NCBI RefSeq assembly: GCF_042646425.1
Contig: NZ_JBHRTR010000050.1
Coordinates: 1-64,000 of the forward strand
From: Marinibaculum pumilum
Lineage (GTDB): Bacteria > Pseudomonadota > Alphaproteobacteria > Ferrovibrionales > Ferrovibrionaceae
Reading direction: 5' to 3'
DNA length: 64,000 bases
A program made the position numbers and the translations under genes. A model generated the notes under the pieces. It saw nothing but the letters and a program-made list of their open reading frames with translations. It searched no databases and had not been told where the DNA came from. Shown in pieces: positions 9,519-17,331 of this stretch (its first letter is position 1; every line of letters starts with the position of its first letter).

Positions 9519-9817
9519 GCAGCTTCCCGACTTGCTCTTCCCACATCCAGGGCGTTGTTTGTGCATCCGGCCGGGGCCGGCTGCCGCGCCGCCCGGGCGC
9601 ATGATCTGCCGGGCGGAAAACCTGTTCGGGCAGCGTTCCGTAAGCCCGATCCGCGCGACTGCGGCGGTCCGGGTCTCGGCAACGGGCCCGAGAATGATAG
9701 TGTTGTCGACACCGGCCGGCGCCGCAACCTGGGTGCGGCACCGCAGATGCAGAATCGCGACTGGCACGGCCGATCTGACCAGCGGTGTTGCAATGCCGCT
9801 GCAATCCGATCCGCCGC

Positions 9818-9848
9818 ACTATAGGCGGTGCGTCGGCGGCACTGTCAA
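9818..9848 (-). promoter_or_regulatory. probable sigma-70 type promoter for fabA
   Basis: On the minus strand a perfect TTGACA (9848-9843) is followed after 19 bases by TATAGT (9823-9818). The start site would lie near 9811, leaving an untranslated leader of nearly 300 bases before the fabA ATG at 9518. Confidence 0.55.
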
Positions 9849-10012
9849 GCGACGCGGCGGTGCCGGGAAGGTCCGGCAGGGTCGCGGCCGGGGCCCGTCG
9901 ACGGCGGCATGCGGCCATGCCGGGCGCGGCACATTGGCGGTACCGGGTGCCGCCGTAGCCGCATTGCCCCGGGCGCGGCGCCGGCACCTCTTCAAGCCAA
10001 GGCTTTCCGCCC

Positions 10013-10018
10013 TATATT
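10013..10018 (+). promoter_or_regulatory. possible -10 element of irr
   Basis: TATATT stands out in this GC-rich DNA and ends only 8 bases before the irr ATG. No good -35 element lies 16-18 bases upstream. If it is used, the irr message would have little or no leader. The ribosome-binding site before the ATG is also poor (CGGAA). Confidence 0.3.
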
Positions 10019-10025
10019 GTCGGAA

Positions 10026-10451
10026 ATGGAGACGCATTTGCAGGATCATGTACTGACGACGAGGCTGCGGCGTGTCGGCCTGCGACCGACCCGCCAGCGG
10101 GTCGCACTTGCACGCCTGCTGCTGGACCAGGGCCCGCGCCACGTCACGGCGGAGGCGCTGCATGCGGAAGCCGATGCGATCGGCATCCCCGTCTCGCTCG
10201 CGACCGTCTACAACACCCTCCATCAGTTCACGGAGGCAGGGCTGCTGCGCCAGGTCGTGGTGTCTCAGGGGCGGAGCTATTTCGACACCAACACGGCCGA
10301 CCATCACCATTTCTATTTCGAGGATAGCGGTCGCCTGCAGGACATCGACGCCGGTCATGTCGCCTTCGACCGCCTGCCACAGGCGCCGGACGGCACCGAA
10401 CTGCACAGGATCGATGTCGTCATCCGGGTGCGCGAGCCGTCCGCGAAATAG
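10026..10451 (+). CDS. irr: Fur-family iron response regulator Irr
   Basis: Irr senses haem/iron status in alphaproteobacteria and represses or activates iron genes when iron is low. The 141-residue product has the Fur winged helix (RPTRQRVALARLL; SLATVYNTLHQF as recognition helix, about residues 57-68) and an HHH cluster at residues 93-95, the haem/metal-binding signature of Irr. It has no Cys at all, so it lacks the CxxC zinc sites of Fur, Zur and PerR. The start METHLQDHVL gives the usual length; the open frame further upstream (from 9828) is Arg-rich and not family-like. Divergence from fabA is a recurring alphaproteobacterial arrangement. Confidence 0.9.
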   Translation: METHLQDHVLTTRLRRVGLRPTRQRVALARLLLDQGPRHVTAEALHAEADAIGIPVSLATVYNTLHQFTEAGLLRQVVVSQGRSYFDTNTADHHHFYFEDSGRLQDIDAGHVAFDRLPQAPDGTELHRIDVVIRVREPSAK

Positions 10452-10462
10452 CCGGGCCTCCG

Positions 10463-10489
10463 CACCCGAGGGTGTGCCGCGCTTTTTTT
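10463..10489 (+). terminator. possible terminator after irr
   Basis: A tight CACCC/GGGTG inverted repeat (10463-10474) is followed 8 bases later by seven T (10483-10489). The two-base loop must open to fold, so the hairpin is weak; the T run makes it plausible. Confidence 0.4.
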
Positions 10490-10490
10490 G

Positions 10491-10507
10491 ATTAGAACCT
10501 TTCCAGA
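10491..10507. promoter_or_regulatory. ICE-like motif (possible Irr operator)
   Basis: The rhizobial iron control element is about TTTAGAA-N3-TTCTAAA. Here ATTAGAA-CCT-TTCCAGA matches 11 of 14 defined positions with the right spacing. It lies between irr and rubrerythrin, close to where a rubrerythrin promoter would be. The link is inferred from the motif alone. Confidence 0.35.
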
Positions 10508-10774
10508 CTATTGACCCCCTAAGCGGCTGTCGCCATATGCTGGGGCAGAAGGGCGGGACATTGCCATCCGTACCTCCTGTCCAACCCGCCTTCCCGGCCG
10601 CCATCCTGGTCCGCCGGGAGATGGGCTGGCCAGCCGGTGCCGCTGGCACCCATCGGTCGCGGACGGCATGCCGCGGCCGCGCCCCTTCGCCGCCGACGGG
10701 CGACGGCCCGCCGGTCAATGCGTCGGTGGGGCATAGACCTCCTGCCGACGCGTTCGGATCAATGGAGGAGAATC

Positions 10775-11191
10775 ATGGCACTTGCGGGCACCAAGACCCA
10801 CGACAACCTGAAGGAAGCCTTTGCGGGCGAAAGCCAGGCCAATCGCCGCTATCTCTATTTCGCCCAGAAGGCGGATGTGGAGGGCTTCAACGACGTCGCC
10901 GCGGTGTTCCGCTCGACCGCCGAGGGCGAGACCGGCCATGCGCACGGCCATCTGGAGTTTCTGGCCGAGGTCGGCGACCCCGCAACCGGTGAGCCGATCG
11001 GCGACACCTCCGCCAACCTGAAGGCGGCGATCGCGGGCGAGACCCACGAATATACCGACATGTATCCCGGCATGGCCCGGACCGCGCGCGAGGAAGGCTT
11101 CGACGAGATCGCCGACTGGTTCGAGACCCTGGCCAAGGCCGAGAAGAGCCATGCCGGTCGCTTCCAGAAGGCGCTCGACACGATGGGCTGA
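10775..11191 (+). CDS. rubrerythrin-like diiron protein (no rubredoxin domain)
   Basis: Rubrerythrins are ferritin-like four-helix diiron proteins that remove peroxide. This 138-residue product has the metal ligands of the family: Glu19, Glu52 with His55 (ETGH), Glu89/Glu92 (ETHEY) and Glu123 with His126 (EKSH). It ends right after the fourth helix, so the C-terminal rubredoxin FeS4 domain with its two CxxC pairs is absent, making it the short 'erythrin' form that needs an outside electron donor. The ATG at 10775 has an AGGAGAA ribosome-binding site; an in-frame upstream extension is unlike the family. It precedes the Fe-S protein at 11471 and DUF3501, a set I recognise from other proteobacteria. 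Confidence 0.9.
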   Translation: MALAGTKTHDNLKEAFAGESQANRRYLYFAQKADVEGFNDVAAVFRSTAEGETGHAHGHLEFLAEVGDPATGEPIGDTSANLKAAIAGETHEYTDMYPGMARTAREEGFDEIADWFETLAKAEKSHAGRFQKALDTMG

Positions 11192-11470
11192 CCTTCGGGT
11201 CCGGTCCTGAAAGGCCCGGGACCCCGCTACCCATCGGGATTCGTCCTGAAGGCACCGCTGCGCCGGCTCCGGCCGGCGCGGCGGAAGCGGGTCCGGGCCT
11301 TCCCTTTCCGGCAGTCGCACGGACGGCGCGTCGGCCCGGCCAAAGCCGGCGGGTCGAAGGCAGGATCGTCATCCCGCGCCCTGGCCGCGTCGGCGGTGCA
11401 AGGTGCGGCGGGAGCGGCTAGTCTGTCCGGAAAGGAAGAAGAACATCGGATCAGCTGAGGAGATCGCGTC

Positions 11471-12811
11471 ATGACCGAGGGCAGCCTGGACGCGCCGGTC
11501 CGCCATCCGCTTGCCTGGGACGACCCCGACTTCACCGATCCGGACAAGATCGATGCCGAACTGCGGCGGGTCTTCGACATCTGTCACGGCTGCCGGCGCT
11601 GTTTCAACCTCTGCGACAGCTTCCCGCGCCTGTTCGACCTGATCGACGAATCCGAGAGCGGCGAGCTCGACAGCGTCGAGTCCAAGGACTTCAAGCCGGT
11701 GGTCGACGCCTGCACGCTGTGCGACCTCTGCTTCATGACCAAGTGCCCCTACGTGCCGCCGCACGAGTTCGACCTGGATTTCCCGCACCTGATGCTTCGC
11801 TACCGCTATGCGGAGTTCAAGAAGCAGGGCGCCGCCTTCGCCGACAGGCAGCTGACCGAGACCGACCGCAACGGCCGGCTCGCCGGCATGATGCCGGGCC
11901 TGGCCAACTGGGCGAACAGGGAGGGCAACAGCCTGACCCGCCCGCTGCTGGAAAAGACCCTCGACGTCCACCACGAGGCCGCGCTGCCGAAATTCCACGG
12001 CCGGACCTTCAAGGCCCGCGCCGCCGCCGCGCCGCCGCAGGTGAACCGCGAGGCGCCGGCCTTCGGGCGCAAGGCGGTGCTCTATGCCACCTGTTTCGCG
12101 AACTACAACAACCCGTCGATCGGCACCGCCACCCAGGCGGTGCTGGCCCGCAACGGGGTCGAGACCCGGGTCGAATATCCGCGCTGCTGCGGCATGCCGC
12201 ATCTGGAGCAGGGCGATATCGAGCGGGTCGCCGAACATGCCCGCGAGGTCAGCCGGGCGTTGGTCCCGCTGGTCGACGAGGGCTATCACATCGTCGCGCT
12301 GGTGCCGTCCTGCGCCCTGATGCTGAAGTTTGAATGGCCGTTGATCCTGCCCGAGGACGAGAACATCAAGAAGCTGTCGGCGGCGACCCGGGACGTCACC
12401 GAATATGTCGTCGAGATTGCCAAGAACGAGGGGCTGGCCGACGGGCTGAAGCCGCTCGACGGCAAGGTCGCCCTTCACCTGGCCTGCCATGCCCGCGCCC
12501 AGAACATGGGCGCCAAGGCGGCAGAGATGCTTCGGCTGATCCCCGACGCCAAGCTCGACGTGATCGAGCGCTGCTCCGGCCATGGCGGCTCCTGGGGGGT
12601 GAAGAAGGAGTTCTTCGACATCGCCCTGAAGGTCGGCAAGCCGGTCGCCCGGCAGGCGAAGAAGGCGGAACCCACCTACCTCTCCTCGGAATGCCCGCTG
12701 GCGGGCATGCATATCGTGCAGGGCATGGAGCGGCTGGGCGACGGGCCGGCGCCGGTGCAGGAGTCCCGCCATCCGATCGAGCTGTTCGCGATGGCCTACG
12801 GCCTGGCCTGA
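11471..12811 (+). CDS. heterodisulfide reductase-related Fe-S cluster protein (GlpC/HdrD-like)
   Basis: The 446-residue protein has an N-terminal pair of 4Fe-4S sites: CHGCRRCFNLCD (about residues 38-49) and CTLCDLCFMTKCP (about 78-90). Two cysteine-rich CCG-type halves follow, the first with CCGMPHLEQG and the second with CSGHGGSWG in place of the usual CCG. Such proteins pass electrons between a quinone or protein partner and an oxidoreductase; GlpC and HdrD are the best-known relatives. It lies between rubrerythrin and DUF3501, so it may supply electrons to the diiron protein that lacks its own rubredoxin domain. No membrane segment is seen. Confidence 0.85.
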   Translation: MTEGSLDAPVRHPLAWDDPDFTDPDKIDAELRRVFDICHGCRRCFNLCDSFPRLFDLIDESESGELDSVESKDFKPVVDACTLCDLCFMTKCPYVPPHEFDLDFPHLMLRYRYAEFKKQGAAFADRQLTETDRNGRLAGMMPGLANWANREGNSLTRPLLEKTLDVHHEAALPKFHGRTFKARAAAAPPQVNREAPAFGRKAVLYATCFANYNNPSIGTATQAVLARNGVETRVEYPRCCGMPHLEQGDIERVAEHAREVSRALVPLVDEGYHIVALVPSCALMLKFEWPLILPEDENIKKLSAATRDVTEYVVEIAKNEGLADGLKPLDGKVALHLACHARAQNMGAKAAEMLRLIPDAKLDVIERCSGHGGSWGVKKEFFDIALKVGKPVARQAKKAEPTYLSSECPLAGMHIVQGMERLGDGPAPVQESRHPIELFAMAYGLA

Positions 12812-12850
12812 GCTGGGCCCCTGAGCAGGAGCCCCCTGAACCGGAACCCG
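12808..12850. repeat. degenerate 13-15 bp tandem repeat across a stop codon
   Basis: Three imperfect copies occur at 12808-12820 (CTGAGCTGGGCCC), 12821-12835 (CTGAGCAGGAGCCCC) and 12836-12850 (CTGAACCGGAACCCG). The TGA of the preceding gene lies in the first copy and the later copies each carry a TGA as well. Confidence 0.55.
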
Positions 12851-12917
12851 GTACCGAGAGCGCCGGCGGACGGGCCCGTCCCGGGCCCTGCGGCGCTGGC
12901 GCGGAAAGGAACGGAGG

Positions 12918-13505
12918 ATGAAACACGAGATCACCCGCGCGGACATCCTGTCCCTCGATGAATTCGAGACGGTGCGGAAGGAGCGCCGCTCAGGCCTGAT
13001 CGCGCAGAAGCGGCTGCGGCGGCTGGAAGTCGGCCCCTATGCCACCTTCTATTTCGAGAATTACGACACGATGTGGTGGCAGATCCACGAGATGCTGCGG
13101 ATCGAGAAGGGCGGCGAGGCGCAGATCGAGGACGAACTGCGGGCCTATTCGCCGCTGGTACCGCAGGGCCGCGAACTGGTCGCGACGATGATGCTGGAGG
13201 TCGACGACCCGGTGCGGCGCGACCGCCTGCTGCGCCAGCTCGGCGGCATCGAGGAGAAGATCGCGATCCGCATCGGCGATGACGAGGCCCGCGCGGTGGC
13301 GGAGGACGATGTCGAACGCACCACGGCCGACGGCAAGACCTCCTCGGTGCACTTCCTGCGCTTTCCCTTCACTGAGGCGCAGGTGGCCGCGTTCCGCGAC
13401 GGGCAGGTTCCGGCCATGCTTGCGATCGACCATCCGAACTACGGCCATATGGCGATCATCTCGCCCGAGGTCCGGCAGGCCCTGGCGGGCGATTTCGACG
13501 CCTGA
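12918..13505 (+). CDS. DUF3501 family protein
   Basis: The 195-residue product matches the DUF3501 pattern: an opening like ITRADILSLDEFETVRKERR, the RLEVGPYATFYFENYDTMWWQI block and an AIDHPNYGHMAII strand near the end. Its biochemical role is not known to me. It is soluble, has no Cys, and is rich in charged residues. It follows the Fe-S protein with 106 bases between, and has a GGAACGGAGG ribosome-binding site. Its repeated presence with a rubrerythrin and an Hdr-like Fe-S protein suggests a role in the same oxidative-stress or electron-transfer function. Confidence 0.85.
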   Translation: MKHEITRADILSLDEFETVRKERRSGLIAQKRLRRLEVGPYATFYFENYDTMWWQIHEMLRIEKGGEAQIEDELRAYSPLVPQGRELVATMMLEVDDPVRRDRLLRQLGGIEEKIAIRIGDDEARAVAEDDVERTTADGKTSSVHFLRFPFTEAQVAAFRDGQVPAMLAIDHPNYGHMAIISPEVRQALAGDFDA

Positions 13506-13520
13506 CGCGGCCCGACCTGC

Positions 13521-14108
13521 CTATTCGTCCGGCGCGACGCCCCAGACCTGCCCGCGCGGCAGGTAGCCGCGGCGATCGGCCAGGACGACGCGGCACCAGC
13601 TGTCGTCGCAGCCCTCCAGTTCCCCCATCACGCCTGGCTCCGCCCGCAGCAGGGCGGCCGCGCTGCGATGCGGTTCCTCCAGCAGGGTCGCGATGCGGCC
13701 GGCGACGAGGAAGGTCCGCCGGCCGGACAGCAGGGCATGATGGACCCAGGCCTCGTCGCCCTCCTGGTCGCGGATCTTCCGCCAGTTCTGCGACTCCGCG
13801 ACGATCAGGACCGGCAGGTGCTGGCGGTGATATTCCCAGCGGATCGGATATTCGACGCCGGGACCGGCGCGCGCATTGACCCGTGCCGAGGCCAGGCTGG
13901 CGAAGCGGGGCAGCGGCCGGCCGGTGACCGGTCCGACCGACTGGTCCTGCGCCGCCGCGGCCGGCACGCCGTCCGGCGCCGCAAGCAGGGACAGCAGCAG
14001 CACCAGCAGCAGCGCCGCCAGCAGGCTGCCCGCGGGCCGGCGCCATGCGCGGTCATCACGGACAGGCCATGCCATCCGACGATGCCGCCAATACGCTGCC
14101 CCGGTCAT
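13521..14108 (-). CDS. secreted or anchored SH3b-domain protein
   Basis: The 195-residue product has an Arg-rich start, a hydrophobic segment at about residues 28-45 (SLLAALLLVLLLSLLAAPDG) that looks like a signal peptide, and a bacterial SH3-type region (about 70-120) with FASLASARVNARAGPG, the usual opening of periplasmic SH3b domains. A second SH3-like half (about 150-190) contains two Cys that could pair. It is likely a periplasmic envelope protein. An internal ATG at 14075 would give a shorter signal peptide. It ends 16 bases from DUF3501 (convergent) and is divergent from the dehydrogenase at 14491, a pairing I have seen in other alphaproteobacteria. Confidence 0.7.
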   Translation of the reverse strand: MTGAAYWRHRRMAWPVRDDRAWRRPAGSLLAALLLVLLLSLLAAPDGVPAAAAQDQSVGPVTGRPLPRFASLASARVNARAGPGVEYPIRWEYHRQHLPVLIVAESQNWRKIRDQEGDEAWVHHALLSGRRTFLVAGRIATLLEEPHRSAAALLRAEPGVMGELEGCDDSWCRVVLADRRGYLPRGQVWGVAPDE

Positions 14109-14490
14109 TCCCGCATCGATCCTTTCCGCCTGGCTCCCGCTGGCTGGTATCCTGCGCCCCGGATGTGGTCAAGCGCCGCATCGCCCCGGCGGCCGGGATG
14201 GCCTGCGCGGATCAATTGTCCGTCCCGCATTGATCTGCTAGGAGAACGATACCCCTTCCGGGACGGTCGCCGCGGCATGTTGCGGCCGGCCGGACCAGCG
14301 GATCCGGGCAGCTCATCCAGGCGCATGGCTTCATGTTTCGGACGGCTGCGGCGCCGGTCCGCCGCCAACGCGGCGGCTTCCCGGCGACACGCGCCGTGAC
14401 AGGAGGCGGCGCCGGATCCGTCCGGCGAACGGACGGTCCAGCCGGTGGGCGGGTGGGAACGACAAGACGCGGCCGAAGGATTTCAAGAGC
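14109..14490. other. gap between divergent SH3b and dehydrogenase genes
   Basis: This 382-base stretch has open frames on both strands but no start, codon pattern or motif that supports a gene. It must carry promoters in both directions; I see no element close enough to consensus to name. Confidence 0.4.
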
Positions 14491-15480
14491 ATGGCATCTT
14501 CCAAGAAGCCCCTGGTGATCGTCACCCGGAAGCTGCCCGACTCCATCGAGACCCGGATGATGGAGCTGTTCGACACCCGGCTGAACGTGGAAGACCGCCC
14601 GTTAACCCAGGCGGAGCTGGCGGAAGCCGTGAAGGCAGCCGATGTCCTGGTGCCGACCGTCACCGACCGCATCGATACCGGCGTCCTGGCCCAGGCCAAT
14701 CCGAACCTGCGGCTGATCGCCAGCTTCGGCACCGGTGTCGACCATATCGATCTGGCGGCGGCCCGCGCGCGGGGCATCACGGTCACCAACACCCCCGGCG
14801 TGCTGACCGAGGACACCGCCGACATGACCATGGCGCTGATCCTGGCGGTGCCGCGGCGCCTGCTGGAAGGCGCCAATGCCCTGCGCGAGAACGAATGGGC
14901 CGGCTGGTCGCCGACCTGGATGCTGGGCAAGCGGATCTGGGGCAAGCGGCTCGGCATCATCGGCATGGGACGGATCGGCCAGGCGGTCGCGCGCCGGGCG
15001 AAGGCGTTCGGCCTGTCGATCCACTACCACAACCGCAACCGGGTGGCGCCGCAGGTGGAAGAGGAACTGGAGGCGACCTACTGGGAAAGCCTGGACCAGA
15101 TGCTCGCGCGGATGGACATCATCTCCATCAACTGCCCGCACACCCCGGCAACCTATCACCTGCTGTCGGCGCGGCGCCTCGACCTGATCAATCCCGGCGC
15201 CTACATCGTGAACACCTCGCGCGGCGAGGTGATCGACGAGAATGCGCTGACCCGGAAGCTCCGCAAGAAGGAGCTTGCCGGGGCCGGCCTGGACGTGTTC
15301 GAGCATGAGCCGGCGGTCAACCCGAAGCTGCTGGAACTGCAGAACGTGGTGCTGCTGCCGCATATGGGCTCAGCGACCCTGGAGGGCCGCATCGACATGG
15401 GCGAGAAGGTGCTGATCAACATCAAGACCTTCGTCGACGGCCATGCCCCGCCCGACCGGGTGATCGCCAACCTGCTCTGA
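14491..15480 (+). CDS. D-isomer-specific 2-hydroxyacid dehydrogenase (glyoxylate/hydroxypyruvate reductase type)
   Basis: Family enzymes reduce glyoxylate, hydroxypyruvate or related 2-oxoacids with NAD(P)H. The 329-residue product shows the NAD-binding GMGRIGQAVARRA loop (about residues 157-169), an FGTGVDHIDLAAA block in the substrate domain, the catalytic Arg in VNTSRGEVIDENAL, Glu in LDVFEHEP and His in LLPHMGSAT. The overall pattern resembles GyaR/GhrB-like enzymes of alphaproteobacteria. No neighbour fixes the substrate, so glyoxylate is a best guess. Confidence 0.85.
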   Translation: MASSKKPLVIVTRKLPDSIETRMMELFDTRLNVEDRPLTQAELAEAVKAADVLVPTVTDRIDTGVLAQANPNLRLIASFGTGVDHIDLAAARARGITVTNTPGVLTEDTADMTMALILAVPRRLLEGANALRENEWAGWSPTWMLGKRIWGKRLGIIGMGRIGQAVARRAKAFGLSIHYHNRNRVAPQVEEELEATYWESLDQMLARMDIISINCPHTPATYHLLSARRLDLINPGAYIVNTSRGEVIDENALTRKLRKKELAGAGLDVFEHEPAVNPKLLELQNVVLLPHMGSATLEGRIDMGEKVLINIKTFVDGHAPPDRVIANLL

Positions 15481-15510
15481 CGGCGTCCTCCAGCGGCGGC
15501 CGCTCTCCCG

Positions 15511-16269
15511 TCAGCTGGCCGCGCAGAGCGGACAGGCCGGGTTCCGTCGCAGGCGGATGGTGCGGAATTCCGCGTTCATCGCGTCGTAGAGCATCAGCCG
15601 GCCGGCCAGGCCGGTGCCGATCTCCAGGATCTCCTTCAGCACCTCGGTGGCCTGCAGGCTGCCCATCACCCCGGCCAGGGCGCCCAGGACCCCCGCTTCC
15701 ACGCAGGCGGCGTCCAGCTCTTCCGGCGGCGCTTCCGGGTGCAGGCAGCGATAGCAGGGCTGGTCGGGCCCGGCATGTGGCTTGAACGTGGCGAGCTGCC
15801 CGTCGAACTGCTGGATGGCCGCACTGACCAGGGTCCGCCGGGCCCGGAAACAGGCATCGTTCAGCAGGAAACGGGTGGCGAAATTGTCCGATCCGTCCGC
15901 GACGATGTCGTAACCGCCGACCAGTTCGTCGACATTGTCCGGGCCCAGCCGCAGGGCATGCGCGACAACCTTCGTGTCGGGGTTCAGGGCCGCCAGCCGG
16001 GCGACGGCACTGTCGGTCTTCGGCCGGCCGACGCCTTCCGTGTCGTGCAGGATCTGGCGCTGCAGGTTCGACAGCGACACCGCATCGTCGTCGACAATGC
16101 CAATCGTGCCGATTCCGGCGGCGGCGAGGTAGAGCGCCAGCGGCGAACCCAGGCCGCCGGCGCCCACCACCAGGACCCTTGCCGCGAGCAGTCGCGCCTG
16201 GCCCTGCCCGCCGACTTCCTTCAGCAGGATATGGCGGGCATAGCGCTCCAGCTGCTCGCGGCCGAGCAC
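15511..16269 (-). CDS. moeB: molybdopterin-synthase adenylyltransferase MoeB (E1-like)
   Basis: MoeB adenylates the C-terminal Gly of MoaD so that sulfur can be added for molybdopterin synthesis; the ThiF and MoeZ families act similarly on other carriers. The 252-residue protein has the nucleotide loop GAGGLG at 36-41, the DxxxxSNLQRQ segment (65-72), the DGSDNFATR block (125-133), zinc Cys pairs C172/C175 (CYRC) and the C-terminal CPLC, and Cys189. There is no rhodanese domain. It begins 3 bases after cysK. Beside a cysteine synthase it could also serve a sulfur-carrier pathway for thiamine or cysteine. Confidence 0.85.
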   Translation of the reverse strand: MLGREQLERYARHILLKEVGGQGQARLLAARVLVVGAGGLGSPLALYLAAAGIGTIGIVDDDAVSLSNLQRQILHDTEGVGRPKTDSAVARLAALNPDTKVVAHALRLGPDNVDELVGGYDIVADGSDNFATRFLLNDACFRARRTLVSAAIQQFDGQLATFKPHAGPDQPCYRCLHPEAPPEELDAACVEAGVLGALAGVMGSLQATEVLKEILEIGTGLAGRLMLYDAMNAEFRTIRLRRNPACPLCAAS

Positions 16270-16272
16270 CGC

Positions 16273-17232
16273 CTACAGGCCTTCGAACAGGGCGGTCGAG
16301 AGATAGCGCTCGGCAAAGGACGGGATCACGGTGACCACCACCTTGCCCTTCATCTCCGGCCGGGTGCCGACCTCCAGCGCGGCGGCGATGGCGGCGCCGG
16401 ACGAGATGCCGACCGGCAGCCCCTCCATGCGGGCCGCCTTCCGCGCGGTCTCGAAGGCGGTCTCGTTGCCGATCGTCAGAACCTCATCGATCAGGCTGCG
16501 ATCCAGGATCCCCGGCACGAAGCCGGCGCCGATACCCTGGATCTTGTGCGGTCCGGGATTGCCGCCGGACAGGATCGGGCTGTCCTCCGGCTCGATGGCG
16601 ATCATCTTCAGGCCCGGCTTGCGCGCCTTCAGCACCTGGCCGACCCCGGTCAGGGTGCCGCCGGTGCCGACGCCGCTGATCACCACGTCCACCCGGCCAT
16701 CGGTATCGGCCCAGATCTCCTCCGCCGTGGTCACCTTGTGGATCGCCGGGTTGGCCGGATTCTCGAACTGCTGCGGCATCACCGCGCCCGGCGTCTGCTC
16801 GATCATCTCCTGGGCGCGGGCGACCGCCCCCTTCATGCCCTTCGCCGGGTCCGTCAGCTCCAGCTCCGCGCCGAGCAGCTTCAGCATCTTGCGGCGCTCG
16901 ATCGACATGCTTTCCGGCATCACCAGGATCAGCCGGTAGCCCTTCGCGGCCGCGACGAAGGCGAGCGCAATGCCGGTATTGCCCGAGGTCGGCTCGATCA
17001 GCACCGTGCCCTCTTTGATCCTGCCGTCGCGCTCCAGCGCCTCGATCATCGACACGCCGATGCGGTCCTTGACGGACGCCAGCGGATTGAAGAACTCCAG
17101 CTTGGCCAGGATCTCCGCGCCGGCGCCGGCATCCTCTGCCAGGCGCCGCAGGCGCACCAGTGGGGTGCCCCCGATGGTATCGATGATGGAATCGAAAATC
17201 CGCCCGCGCGGGGCGGTGAAGCGATTGTCCAT
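16273..17232 (-). CDS. cysK: cysteine synthase A (O-acetylserine sulfhydrylase)
   Basis: CysK joins sulfide and O-acetylserine to make cysteine, using PLP. The 319-residue product shows the PLP lysine at residue 55 in NPLASVKDRIG, the substrate loop TSGNTGIAL (82-90), the phosphate-binding GVGTGGTLTGVG loop and the C-terminal GISSGAAIAAAL segment. No regulatory CBS domain is present, so it is not cystathionine beta-synthase. It lies between a gene for an Rrf2-type regulator (99 bases upstream) and moeB. Confidence 0.95.
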   Translation of the reverse strand: MDNRFTAPRGRIFDSIIDTIGGTPLVRLRRLAEDAGAGAEILAKLEFFNPLASVKDRIGVSMIEALERDGRIKEGTVLIEPTSGNTGIALAFVAAAKGYRLILVMPESMSIERRKMLKLLGAELELTDPAKGMKGAVARAQEMIEQTPGAVMPQQFENPANPAIHKVTTAEEIWADTDGRVDVVISGVGTGGTLTGVGQVLKARKPGLKMIAIEPEDSPILSGGNPGPHKIQGIGAGFVPGILDRSLIDEVLTIGNETAFETARKAARMEGLPVGISSGAAIAAALEVGTRPEMKGKVVVTVIPSFAERYLSTALFEGL

Positions 17233-17331
17233 GGCCGCTCTCCTCCGTTCCGATGCTTCGGGCCGGCCCTTCGGCGGCCGGCTGTCACGACAGGTCTGGC
17301 GGTGGGCGGCCGCTGCGGGCCGCCCGGGCCG

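Larger units (their letters stand above)
9519..10025. other. divergent control region between fabA and irr
   Basis: This 507-base gap holds no convincing gene. It contains a good promoter pair pointing at fabA (9818-9848) and a TATATT element at 10013-10018 just before irr. A TTGCA/TGCAA inverted repeat lies around 9788-9804. Nearness to irr suggests that Irr or iron may control one or both directions, but I found no clear ICE motif within it. Confidence 0.5.
10452..10774. other. irr-rubrerythrin intergenic region
   Basis: This 323-base region holds a weak terminator-like hairpin with seven T (10463-10489), an ICE-like dyad (10491-10507), and a TTGACC (10511-10516) that could be a -35 element with CATATG 17 bases further on. 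The rest, about 10540-10760, shows nothing recognisable. The rubrerythrin ATG at 10775 has a clear AGGAG ribosome-binding site. Confidence 0.4.

Noticed and set aside
9519..9767. N-terminal extension of FabA from an upstream ATG at 9767
   Set aside because: It would add 83 residues not found in the family; the ATG at 9518 has a good ribosome-binding site and gives the standard length.
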